Shown here piece after piece: positions 42,144 through 48,864 of a stretch of 64,000 nt of DNA. The stretch lies in NCBI RefSeq assembly GCF_002159845.1, contig NZ_NFJK01000013.1, forward strand, positions 1 through 64,000. The letters run 5' to 3'. Every line of letters begins with the position of its first letter. Within the stretch, counting starts at the first letter, position 1. The stretch is from Anaeromassilibacillus sp. An250. Lineage in GTDB: Bacteria > Bacillota > Clostridia > Oscillospirales > Acutalibacteraceae. The position numbers and the translations under genes are program-made. A model generated the notes under the pieces. That model was not told where the DNA came from and ran no database searches. It was given only the letters and a program-made list of their open reading frames with translations.

Positions 42144-43058
42144 TTATGCGTAGAGTAAGCAGGCATCCCCACTGGTGGTATCCAGCCGGATGGATGCGCC
42201 GCCGTCTTTATAGCGGAATTCGTTGCCGCCCTGGAACCCGGGGAAGGCGCAGATCAGATCGCCCGACGAGCTGTGGAGCTGCGCCGTAAAGCCGTCGTTT
42301 TCCGGGAGGAAGAGAAGCACGTCGCCGGAGGTGGATTGTATGGTGGCTTCGGTAATCATTTGGCTTGTTCGCAGGGAGACATCTCCGGATGTGCTGGTGG
42401 CCGTGATCTGGGAGAGCTTCCCGGAGATCTCCATGTCCCCGCTGGTGGTTTGGCAGGCCAACTGTTCCACAGTGACATCCCGGCAGAGAAAGTCGCCGTT
42501 GTGGGAGGCAAAAGCCAATTCCTGATAGACGCCGGAGAGCTCTGCGTCCCCGGACTGTGTGCGGACTTCCAGGCGTTCTGCTTGCAGGGCGTCAAAGAAA
42601 AGGTCGCCGTCAGTGGTTTCCAGGGACAGGGCGTCATAGGTTTCTTCCGGCAGGTAGACCTCCAAATCGGAACCGATCGAAAAGGGGAATGGGCCGATCG
42701 CAAGGCCAGCTGTCGTGCTGCCATCTGTAACCGTCAGAACACCGTCGCGGACGGATGCCTGGAAAAACTGCTCTTCCGGCGTGTTTTTGACCCCTTTTTG
42801 CACAATTTTGATTTCGGAGCTGCTGCTGGAGCGAATAGAAACGTCGCCGCCATTCCAACGGAGGTCCAGGGATTGGACAGGGTCTGTAAAGGTTTGCTCA
42901 TGGACTGTCTGATACGAACTGTTGTGATACCAACCTCGCAAGGGCAGAAACAGCCCGCCCCAACCGCCATTGTACCACAGGTAACCAAAGAGTGTGGCAA
43001 ACAGCACGAATACGAGGCTCCAAATACCAATGGAAACTTTTGCTGCGGTCTTGCCCAT
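42144..43058 (-). CDS. DUF4097-family beta-helix membrane protein
   Basis: The 304-residue protein has one N-terminal membrane helix (about 10-33), then a right-handed beta-helix-like repeat region. Repeats follow the pattern T-S-G-D-hydrophobic-x-hydrophobic (TTDGDLFFDAL, TQSGDAELSGV, TTSGDMEISGK, STSGDVSLRTS, STSGDVLLFLP, TTSGDACLLYA). This is the DUF4097 family (LiaI-, PspC-linked and PadR-linked adhesin-like proteins). Last gene of the PadR operon below; the product likely sits on the outside of the membrane. Confidence 0.88.
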   Translation of the reverse strand: MGKTAAKVSIGIWSLVFVLFATLFGYLWYNGGWGGLFLPLRGWYHNSSYQTVHEQTFTDPVQSLDLRWNGGDVSIRSSSSSEIKIVQKGVKNTPEEQFFQASVRDGVLTVTDGSTTAGLAIGPFPFSIGSDLEVYLPEETYDALSLETTDGDLFFDALQAERLEVRTQSGDAELSGVYQELAFASHNGDFLCRDVTVEQLACQTTSGDMEISGKLSQITATSTSGDVSLRTSQMITEATIQSTSGDVLLFLPENDGFTAQLHSSSGDLICAFPGFQGGNEFRYKDGGASIRLDTTSGDACLLYA

Positions 43059-43062
43059 GTTT

Positions 43063-43698
43063 CTACCTCCTCAGGGCGACGACACCCTTGATAATATTTT
43101 CCACTGCCGCTGCCATGATAAACAAGATCCAGGAAAAGCTCCAGATGCCAAAGAGAAAGCTGACGAATAGATAGATCCCGACGACAATGCTCCAATAAGC
43201 GCCCTTAAAGGCGTTCAAAGCGTCGCGCTGCCGGTCGTTCTTCACATGCCATTCTTTAAATTCCTCGACAATCGTGTCGTCCGCGCGGGCATAATGCGGT
43301 TTCGTCATGCTGTTATAGATGAGCAGGCCCGTTGCAGCGGCAATAAAGAGGAACATTGCCCCGATTCCCCAAGGGCCGCGGAGCAAGATCACCATAAACG
43401 GGCTCATGATATACAGCGCCACCGCAATGGCGGTGCGCAGGGCGCGTATGCTCGATTCGCGCATAGGGGGCGGTTCAAGAGGGGAAGGGCCGCGTACGCT
43501 GTCGATCAGCTCGTCGATGTCGCCGATGCTGCGGATCACAGCATTATAAGCATCCTCTTCCGACATCCCCTGGCGCAGGCGGTCGTTGTATTTTTCCACC
43601 AGATTGGAGAAAAGTTCCTCGCGGAGATCCTCAACCCGGCGGGTTTTGGGAGCGTCCGCGAAGGCGTGCTCCAGATAGGCGCGAATTCGGTCAATCAT
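43063..43698 (-). CDS. DUF1700/HAAS-type permease-prefix membrane protein
   Basis: A 211-residue protein with an N-terminal HAAS-like domain of about 60 residues (MIDRIRAYLEHAFADAPKTRRVEDLREELFSNLVEKYNDR...GMSEEDAYNAVIRSIGDIDELI). Four helices follow in the C-terminal half (about 88-108, 115-135 and 165-205). Such proteins regularly sit between a PadR repressor and a DUF4097 gene and are thought to sense the envelope. Start ATG 43698, behind AAGGAAGG; ORF extended to 43758 is not supported. Confidence 0.86.
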   Translation of the reverse strand: MIDRIRAYLEHAFADAPKTRRVEDLREELFSNLVEKYNDRLRQGMSEEDAYNAVIRSIGDIDELIDSVRGPSPLEPPPMRESSIRALRTAIAVALYIMSPFMVILLRGPWGIGAMFLFIAAATGLLIYNSMTKPHYARADDTIVEEFKEWHVKNDRQRDALNAFKGAYWSIVVGIYLFVSFLFGIWSFSWILFIMAAAVENIIKGVVALRR

Positions 43699-43715
43699 AA
43701 ATGATAGCCTTCCTT

Positions 43716-44039
43716 TCACAAAATCAGTTTGTCGATCAGGTCTTTGGTGCGTGCCCATTCCGCAACAGCGGCTTGGTACTGCGCCCGACCCTCCTCGGTG
43801 ATGGTGTAGTAGCGCCGGCGGGCGCCCGTGGTTTCATCCCCCCAATAGGAGAGGATCAGCCCGGCCTGTTCCAGGCGGCGGAATGCCGTATAGAGGGTAG
43901 CCTCTTTGAGTTCGTATTGGTTGCCGGTTTTTTCTTGCACGGCTTTGTTGATTTCATATCCATAGCTGTCCTTTTCGATCAACTGCCGCAGAATGATGGT
44001 GTCCGTATGCCCACGGATCATATCGGCCGTGATGGACAA
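43716..44039 (-). CDS. PadR-family transcriptional repressor
   Basis: A 107-residue winged-helix repressor that probably controls its own operon. The family core is clear: RGHTDTIILRQLIEKDSYGYEI, LYTAFRRLEQAGLILSYWGD, ARRRYYTITEEGRAQYQ. Start is TTG 44039, about 10 bases after AAAGGATG; ATG 44021 would lose the first helix residues. It overlaps no neighbour: 17 bases to the DUF1700 gene and 200 bases upstream to degV. Ligands unknown; PadR regulators typically respond to phenolics or envelope stress. Confidence 0.85.
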   Translation of the reverse strand: MSITADMIRGHTDTIILRQLIEKDSYGYEINKAVQEKTGNQYELKEATLYTAFRRLEQAGLILSYWGDETTGARRRYYTITEEGRAQYQAAVAEWARTKDLIDKLIL

Positions 44040-44190
44040 TCCTGCTCACATCCTTTCTGAGCTATAATATAATACAATATACCTCATCTGTCAAGGTATA
44101 TTGAAAATGAATATAATGAATTTTTTGGGGATGCAATAGGGGGCGCAAAAAGTTCGGCCGGTTACCGGACACTGGAACACATAGGGGACA

Positions 44191-44231
44191 AAAAACAGGC
44201 CGTCCCCGGGTCCCCGAGAGCGGCCTGTTTG
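44191..44231 (-). terminator. Terminator of degV
   Basis: Arms AAACAGGCCG and CGGCCTGTTT (44193-44202 and 44221-44230) followed on the minus strand by TTTTTTG. Confidence 0.8.
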
Positions 44232-44243
44232 GAAATTCGTATG

Positions 44244-45101
44244 TCACTTGGTCAAAAAGAGGACCCCCAGCGTGTTGGGCCCGCAGTGGCAGGAGATGGT
44301 GCAGCTTGCGCGGGTTACGCAGATTTCCCGGAAGTCCGCAATTTGCTGGATGGTGCTGCGGACGAGGTCGATGTAGTTTTGGGAAATCCCCGAGTGGGTG
44401 ATAAAGACCCGGTCTAACACCAGGTCTGCGCGGTCCGCCAGCTTGTCCCGCGTGTATTGCGGCAGCACTTTTTCCAAGCTGCCGCGGTACTTTTTGCCGA
44501 CACTCATCGCGCCGCCGCGAAGGTTATCCACCTCAATGCAGGGTTTCAGGCGCAGCAGGTTGGCGCCGAGCGCCGTCACAGCGGAGCAGCGGCCGCCCGC
44601 GTGCATGAACTCCAGGGTATCCAGGATAAAACTGGCGTGGGAATGCGCGGTGAGCGCAGAGACCTCCTGATAAATCTCTTTGGCGGACATCCCGCGGGCA
44701 ATGCGCCGCCCTGCCTCAATCACCAGAAGTCCCATGCCCGTGGAAAGGTTGCATGAATCGATCACATAGACGTGCCCCAATTCCTCCGCGGCAAGGCGGC
44801 AGTTCTGGTGGGCGGCGGACAGCGCCGATCCCAGGTTGATGTGGATGACCTCATAGCCCTCGTCCACCCATTGTTTAAAATATTCATAGAATTCCATGGT
44901 GCTGATCGCTGCGGTTTTGGGAAGCAGCTTCTTTTCCCGGTAGGTGCGGTAAAGATCCTCCGGTTGGATATCCACGCCGTCCATATACTGCTGCCCATCC
45001 AAAAGGATGTGATAGGGGAAGTACTGCACTTGGTAACGTTCTTTTAGCTCCGGGCTCAGGTCACAGGTACTGTCTGCGCTGAGAATGATTTTATTGGCCA
45101 T
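44244..45101 (-). CDS. DegV-family fatty-acid-binding protein
   Basis: A 285-residue member of the DegV family, which carries fatty acids for the FakA/FakB kinase path. The signature SADSTCDLSPELKERY at the N-terminus (residues 8-23), AAISTMEFYEYF near 65, INLGSALSAAHQNCRLAAEEL near 90-110, and YVIDSCNLSTGMGLLVIEAGR near 115-135 fit the family. Start ATG 45101 with GGAGGAG. A terminator lies directly after it. The matching FakA gene is not in this window. Confidence 0.92.
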   Translation of the reverse strand: MANKIILSADSTCDLSPELKERYQVQYFPYHILLDGQQYMDGVDIQPEDLYRTYREKKLLPKTAAISTMEFYEYFKQWVDEGYEVIHINLGSALSAAHQNCRLAAEELGHVYVIDSCNLSTGMGLLVIEAGRRIARGMSAKEIYQEVSALTAHSHASFILDTLEFMHAGGRCSAVTALGANLLRLKPCIEVDNLRGGAMSVGKKYRGSLEKVLPQYTRDKLADRADLVLDRVFITHSGISQNYIDLVRSTIQQIADFREICVTRASCTISCHCGPNTLGVLFLTK

Positions 45102-45312
45102 GCTTTCTCCTCCCGTACAGCCTTACGGCTGACCTTAACAAGACCCACACCGCCCAAACCGGTGTGTTCCAAATTTACTGCCGGGCATCCCGGCGATTTT
45201 CCTTTATGATACCGCGTTTGGCAGTATTTTTCAATATGGCAATCGGCAAGAGGAAATTGCTTTTTTCCGACGGAGGGGATACAATGGAGGAAAACGACGG
45301 GGGAGAGAACCT

Positions 45313-45828
45313 ATGGACTTACAAATCGTACGTGGAGATATCACGACCTTTCCGGTGGACGCCATTGTCAACGCCGCCAATACTTCGCTGCTGGGCGGGG
45401 GCGGGGTAGACGGCGCGATCCACCGCGCGGCCGGACCGGAGCTGTTGGCTGAATGCCGCACGCTGCACGGATGCAAGACGGGAAAGGCAAAGATCACGAA
45501 GGGATACCGGCTTCCCGCCAAATATGTGATCCATACGCCGGGCCCGGTCTGGAACGGGGGCGGGAGCCATGAGGCGGAACTCCTGGAGAGTTGCTACCGG
45601 TCCTGCCTGGAACTGGCGGAGGCGAATGGGTGCCGCACGGTGGCGTTCCCCTCCATCAGCACCGGGGTATACCATTTCCCGTTGGAACAGGCAGCGGAGA
45701 TCGCGGTGCGCACCATCCTGGAATATGGGAAGGGCGGAACGGCCATTGAAGTGGTGGAGATGGTCTGTTTTGACGGCCGGACCAAGGCTGCCTATGATGC
45801 AGCGCTTGCGAAAATGAAAGAGCGGTAA
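45313..45828 (+). CDS. Macrodomain protein, O-acetyl-ADP-ribose deacetylase-like (YmdB type)
   Basis: A 171-residue free-standing macrodomain. It removes ADP-ribose-linked groups; the Ymd family hydrolyses O-acetyl-ADP-ribose and mono-ADP-ribosyl protein links. Signature: [34 protein letters not shown] (residues 8-41) and the second loop [16 protein letters not shown] (near 115-131). GAGAG precedes ATG 45313. Next to a strong bidirectional terminator. It lies about 8 kb from the ADP-ribosyltransferase-like module, which makes a link possible but unproven. Confidence 0.93.
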   Translation: MDLQIVRGDITTFPVDAIVNAANTSLLGGGGVDGAIHRAAGPELLAECRTLHGCKTGKAKITKGYRLPAKYVIHTPGPVWNGGGSHEAELLESCYRSCLELAEANGCRTVAFPSISTGVYHFPLEQAAEIAVRTILEYGKGGTAIEVVEMVCFDGRTKAAYDAALAKMKER

Positions 45829-45964
45829 GCTTTTCGATGTGTGGCGCAGCGGCGTCCACCAGTTATAAATGGCTTATCGAACGGCTGGGCGTTTTCCTGC
45901 ATTTGTAGGGCCCATTTTCTACCTATGGGAAAATGGCGGAATAATCGAATAAAAAGACTTACAT

Positions 45965-46010
45965 AAAAGGGTTCGGGCAGCCTTGTTTGGCTGCCCGAAC
46001 CCTTTTATTT
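45965..46010. terminator. Bidirectional terminator between macrodomain and 46023 genes
   Basis: Perfect 16-bp stem AAAAGGGTTCGGGCAG/CTGCCCGAACCCTTTT around CCTTGTTTGG, with T-runs on both sides. Confidence 0.9.
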
Positions 46011-46022
46011 GATCTTCTTTAC

Positions 46023-46595
46023 CTACTCGGTGGGAGCAGACTCCTCCGAAAAGACCGATTCCAAATGGTCCAATAAAAATTGCTGCGCGCCGTAGTTGTA
46101 GAGGATGGCCAGATAGTGCGCGCCGGTCGAGTGTGCCTGCCGCCATTCGGAGGTGATGCCGATGGCGTTCCCATTGGCGGTCGGTTCCTTCTGGCGTTTG
46201 TCGTTCCGGATGACCTCCTGCAAAAAGCCCTTCCGCACCAGCCAGGCGGTCAGGTCTGTGGCCTTCAGCTTTTGCATATGGTCGAGGTCGGCTACGGCGT
46301 TGGCCGCCTGCACAAACTGGGAGATGGGGATCGGGTTGTGGACCAGTAGGACCTGTTGCTTTTGTTCCGGCGTCAGAGAGAACGGAGGCAGCTCTTTCTT
46401 GCGCACCTTGGCGGGGTGGCTTTCCTGTTCGATGGCGCGGTCGATCAGCGTTTCTACATAGAAGAAGCACCGGGAAATCCGCACTTGGTGCAGCACGGTG
46501 TCGTGGGGCAACGGCCGGTCCGTGAGCGGGTCGATGCCATTGGCGAGCTTGTGTATATACTGTTTGGCGCGCTGCATGGTCTCCAATTCGGTCAT
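46023..46595 (-). CDS. Conserved hypothetical protein
   Basis: A 190-residue soluble protein I do not recognise with certainty. It begins with a helical segment (MTELETMQRAKQYIHKLANGIDPL, then DTVLHQVRISRCFFYVETLIDRAIEQE) and has a helical C-terminus (HYLAILYNYGAQQFLLDHLESVFSE). No membrane helix or catalytic motif is visible. Last gene in a coupled run of small genes (DUF434, TfoX C-terminal, mini-ORF, MmcQ) and overlaps the MmcQ gene by 4 bases (ATGA). Similar proteins of Firmicutes start RAKxYIxKLAxGIDP from memory. Confidence 0.72.
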   Translation of the reverse strand: MTELETMQRAKQYIHKLANGIDPLTDRPLPHDTVLHQVRISRCFFYVETLIDRAIEQESHPAKVRKKELPPFSLTPEQKQQVLLVHNPIPISQFVQAANAVADLDHMQKLKATDLTAWLVRKGFLQEVIRNDKRQKEPTANGNAIGITSEWRQAHSTGAHYLAILYNYGAQQFLLDHLESVFSEESAPTE

Positions 46596-46957
46596 GTTGC
46601 TTCTCCCTCCTCTTTCTTGGCGCGGCGCGGATGGGTGCGCGTCCGCTCGTAGCTCTCCCGCAGGATGTCGTAAAGCTCATCCAATGGGACGTCCGAATCT
46701 GGGATGACGGTGATCCAATGCTGCTTATTCATGTGGTAGCCGGGGTCGATCCCCTCGTAAACCTTGCAGAGAAAATCTGCCCGCATCGGGTCGCATTTCA
46801 AATTGATGCAGAGATTGCCGCTGCGTTCATAGATCATCGCAAAGCACTTCCGGTTGGACCGGTGGCGGATGACTGTCCAGTTGGGGTCGTGGAAGGGTGC
46901 GTCTTCGTAAGAATCGGGAAAGGCCAGGCAGAGCTCTGCCAGCTCGCGCCGGGTCAT
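46592..46957 (-). CDS. MmcQ/YjbR-family DNA-binding-like protein
   Basis: A 121-residue protein with the YjbR fold: LCLAFPDSYEDAPFHDPNWTVIRH near 10-32, RKCFAMIYERSGNLCINLKCDP near 36-58, and KQHWITVIPDSDVPLDELYDILRESYERT at the C-terminus. Members bind DNA in a double-wing manner; biological role unknown. It starts inside a TGA (ATGACC at 46957) that ends the upstream 18-codon ORF and overlaps the next gene by 4 bases. Confidence 0.9.
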   Translation of the reverse strand: MTRRELAELCLAFPDSYEDAPFHDPNWTVIRHRSNRKCFAMIYERSGNLCINLKCDPMRADFLCKVYEGIDPGYHMNKQHWITVIPDSDVPLDELYDILRESYERTRTHPRRAKKEEGEAT

Positions 46958-47010
46958 GGCCTTCCTCCCGCGGCGATTGCCGGCGCATGGATCATTTGCT
47001 TTCCATCCAT
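46954..47010 (-). CDS. 18-residue mini-ORF, translationally coupled
   Basis: ATG 47010 preceded by AGGAGGA at the normal distance opens an 18-codon frame (MDGKQMIHAPAIAAGGRP) that ends in a TGA overlapping the MmcQ start codon. The strong ribosome site and the exact overlap suggest translation. It may simply be a device that brings ribosomes to mmcQ, which itself has only GGAGGAAGG inside this frame. No homology can be judged. Confidence 0.45.
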   Translation of the reverse strand: MDGKQMIHAPAIAAGGRP

Positions 47011-47021
47011 ACGGATTCCTC

Positions 47022-47285
47022 CTATTGCAGCCCTTTGTGGGACTGATAAAATTCTTTTAGGTCCGCCTTGACCGGCCCGTCCAGCGCGTGCCAGCGCACG
47101 CCGTGCAGGGCGCCCTCCAAAGCGCATAGACGGTGGAAACAGGCAGAAGGGTCGGCGGCCCGGATGCGCAGCCACGCTGCGCGGCTCCCGGTTTCGCGCA
47201 GCGCCTCCGGCGTGGCGATCCCCACCGCTTCCAATTGTGCCTCTAAGACTTTCCCGATGTTTGGCAGTTTTGCGAGCTCTCCCAA
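47022..47285 (-). CDS. TfoX C-terminal domain protein
   Basis: An 87-residue protein with the TfoX/Sxy C-terminal helix-hairpin-helix-like domain: LAKLPNIGKVLEAQLEAVGIATPEALRETGSRAAWLRIRA, then ACFHRLCALEGALHGVRWHAL. In Gammaproteobacteria Sxy controls competence, but the free-standing C-terminal domain occurs widely without known role. The start is TTG 47285, about 9 bases after AAAGGGGG; no ATG is suitable. It lies 14 bases after the DUF434 gene. Confidence 0.84.
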   Translation of the reverse strand: MGELAKLPNIGKVLEAQLEAVGIATPEALRETGSRAAWLRIRAADPSACFHRLCALEGALHGVRWHALDGPVKADLKEFYQSHKGLQ

Positions 47286-47299
47286 AGTGGTTCCCCCTT

Positions 47300-48022
47300 T
47301 TATTGGATTGCCCTGCCGGACAGGTCGGTGAAACGGAACCCCGGCAAGGCGGTTTCGATGATGTCCCGGCATAGATTGACCCAACCGCCGCAGCGGTTGA
47401 GGATGATCGCATCCCCCGTGGCGACACAGTCCTTGTCCCAGAGCAGGGCGTCCGCGTTGGGGACGAGCGTGGCTTCCGCGGGGAACCCACAGCCCTGCGC
47501 GAAGGAGCGGATGCGTTGGGCAAGACGGCCGGAGTTGGAGACCGGAGCGTCGAGCACAAAGACGGCGCGTTCCGGTGCAAGGCGTGCAAGCGCATCAAAG
47601 AGCAATGCAAGCACGAGATCCGTCTTGTCGATCAGGCGGTAGCTCCCGTGCAGGCCGCAGAGGTCGCGCGCTGTGCCGTCCATGCAGAGCAGGACGGTTG
47701 AGCCGGACAAGGCCGCTTCCAGAGGAATGACCACGTTGAAACCGTCCAGCCACAGGGTTTTCCGGGAGAGGGAGCCGGTGATCTCCTTCTTCCGGCGCAG
47801 CGCAATATCGCAGCGGGAGGAGGTGGCGCGGATCAATGCCATGCGCTGCCGCGCCGAGAATTGGAACCGGTCGCCCACAAAGGAGACGGCCCGTTCGAGC
47901 TCGTATCCCCGGTTCAACAGGTAGGCGGCGTCGGCCTGCGCCTCTTGGAGCAGGCGCAGGGAATCCCCCTGAAAGTCGCGCGCGTCTGTGGGGACAAACC
48001 CGCGGCGGACACACTCCGGCAT
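47300..48022 (-). CDS. DUF434 domain-containing protein
   Basis: The 240-residue product starts MPECVRRGFVPTDARDF and has the DUF434 N-terminal domain (residues about 10-80, with LLNRGYELERAVSFVGDRFQFSARQRMALIRAT). The C-terminal half resembles a NYN/PIN-type fold: LWLDGFNVVIPLEAALSG near 93, LIDKTDLVLALLFDALARLAPERAVFVLDAPVSNSG near 137-172, and TGDAIILNRCGGWVNL near 207. The aspartates in DGFNV, DAP and GDAI fit a metal-dependent nuclease site, so RNA cleavage is possible but not shown. First gene of the 48022-46023 run. ATG 48022 follows GGAGGGAACGC. Confidence 0.85.
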   Translation of the reverse strand: MPECVRRGFVPTDARDFQGDSLRLLQEAQADAAYLLNRGYELERAVSFVGDRFQFSARQRMALIRATSSRCDIALRRKKEITGSLSRKTLWLDGFNVVIPLEAALSGSTVLLCMDGTARDLCGLHGSYRLIDKTDLVLALLFDALARLAPERAVFVLDAPVSNSGRLAQRIRSFAQGCGFPAEATLVPNADALLWDKDCVATGDAIILNRCGGWVNLCRDIIETALPGFRFTDLSGRAIQ

Positions 48023-48163
48023 AGCGTTCCCTCCTCCCCCGGCCCGGCCGGTTGTTGATAAATTTAGCTTACTGGCATTTTGGCTGAATGTCAAGCCGTT
48101 GCCGGGCGCTGCGAGGGCCGGTGGACGGTGCCCCGTCAGAAAGGGCGCCGGCGGGGGAATGGG

Positions 48164-48201
48164 AACAGGGCGGCGCGGAATTACATCCGCGCCGCCCTGT
48201 T
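48164..48201 (-). terminator. Terminator of the feo operon
   Basis: 16-bp perfect stem AACAGGGCGGCGCGGA/TCCGCGCCGCCCTGTT around ATTACA, 28 bases after the end of the DtxR-like gene. Confidence 0.75.
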
Positions 48202-48229
48202 TGGGATTCGATCTTAGGTTGGGAATGGC

Positions 48230-48619
48230 TTAAATTTGTGTTTGTTTGCACGGTTCGCAGTCCAACACGGCGGAGGCCATGCGTTGTACACCGGCATCGG
48301 ACAGGTCGCACAGGCATACGATTGCATCGTGGCGCGCGTCCGATTCAGACAGGCCCAGCTGTTTCCGGAAGAAGGAAAACAGCAGGAGATAGTCGGTATA
48401 GAGCTTGTTGGAGAGGCGCGCCCCCTCCGGCGTGAAGGTTGCGGCGCCGTAGTACTCCTTTTCGATCAGTCCGTCTTCCGCCAGGGCGTTGAGCATTTTC
48501 GAAACACTGGGCTGCTTGACGGAGAGCGAAGAGGCGATGTCCTTGGAGTGGACCGCGTTTCCATTCTGGCCCAACTCATGGATGATAAAGAGATAGCGTT
48601 TTTTTCCTGAAGAGAGCAA
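48230..48619 (-). CDS. Short DtxR-like iron-dependent regulator with altered metal ligands
   Basis: The 129-residue winged-helix protein has the DtxR/MntR DNA-binding domain (KKRYLFIIHELGQNGNAVHSKDIASSL, VKQPSVSKMLNALAEDGLIEKEYYGAATFTPEGARLSN) and a short dimer domain. The SH3-like C-terminal domain is missing. In DtxR proteins the dimer helix carries C-x-x-E-H metal ligands. Here that place reads DARHDAIVCLCDLSD, so Cys102 and Cys104 stand where the conserved ligands do not occur, and a second pair, Cys121 and Cys124, follows in DCEPC. It may bind a different metal or an Fe-S cluster; inference. The start is TTG 48619 behind AAAGGGG; an ATG at 48700 lacks a ribosome site. Last gene of the feo operon; presumed to act at GTTAG-N6-CTAAC. 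Confidence 0.75.
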   Translation of the reverse strand: MLSSGKKRYLFIIHELGQNGNAVHSKDIASSLSVKQPSVSKMLNALAEDGLIEKEYYGAATFTPEGARLSNKLYTDYLLLFSFFRKQLGLSESDARHDAIVCLCDLSDAGVQRMASAVLDCEPCKQTQI

Positions 48620-48662
48620 TGGAAGAGGCCCCTTTCTTTCTATACGGGCGTATGCGCGATGG

Positions 48663-48839
48663 TCAGCTTGCTTTGTGCTTCTGGGATTGTTCCGCACCAT
48701 GGCAGCAATGCGAGCAACCGGCGCAGCCGCCGTTGCAGCCGCCTTTGCTGCTGCAATCGCATGTGCCGTGCTTTATCAAATGGCGGATGGCCAGGCCAAA
48801 CAGGACAGCGAGTGCCGCTGCAATGAGGAAGGTTACCAT
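48663..48839 (-). CDS. FeoB-associated Cys-rich membrane protein
   Basis: 58 residues: a single N-terminal helix (VTFLIAAALAVLFGLAIRHLI) and a cytoplasmic or outer Cys-rich tail (CDCSSKGGCNGGCAGCSHCC). Such small proteins stand after feoB in many clostridia and are thought to help iron handling or FeoB assembly. AAAGGAGCGG precedes ATG 48839, 26 bases after feoB. Confidence 0.88.
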   Translation of the reverse strand: MVTFLIAAALAVLFGLAIRHLIKHGTCDCSSKGGCNGGCAGCSHCCHGAEQSQKHKAS

Positions 48840-48864
48840 AAAACCGCTCCTTTCATAGGGGGGA

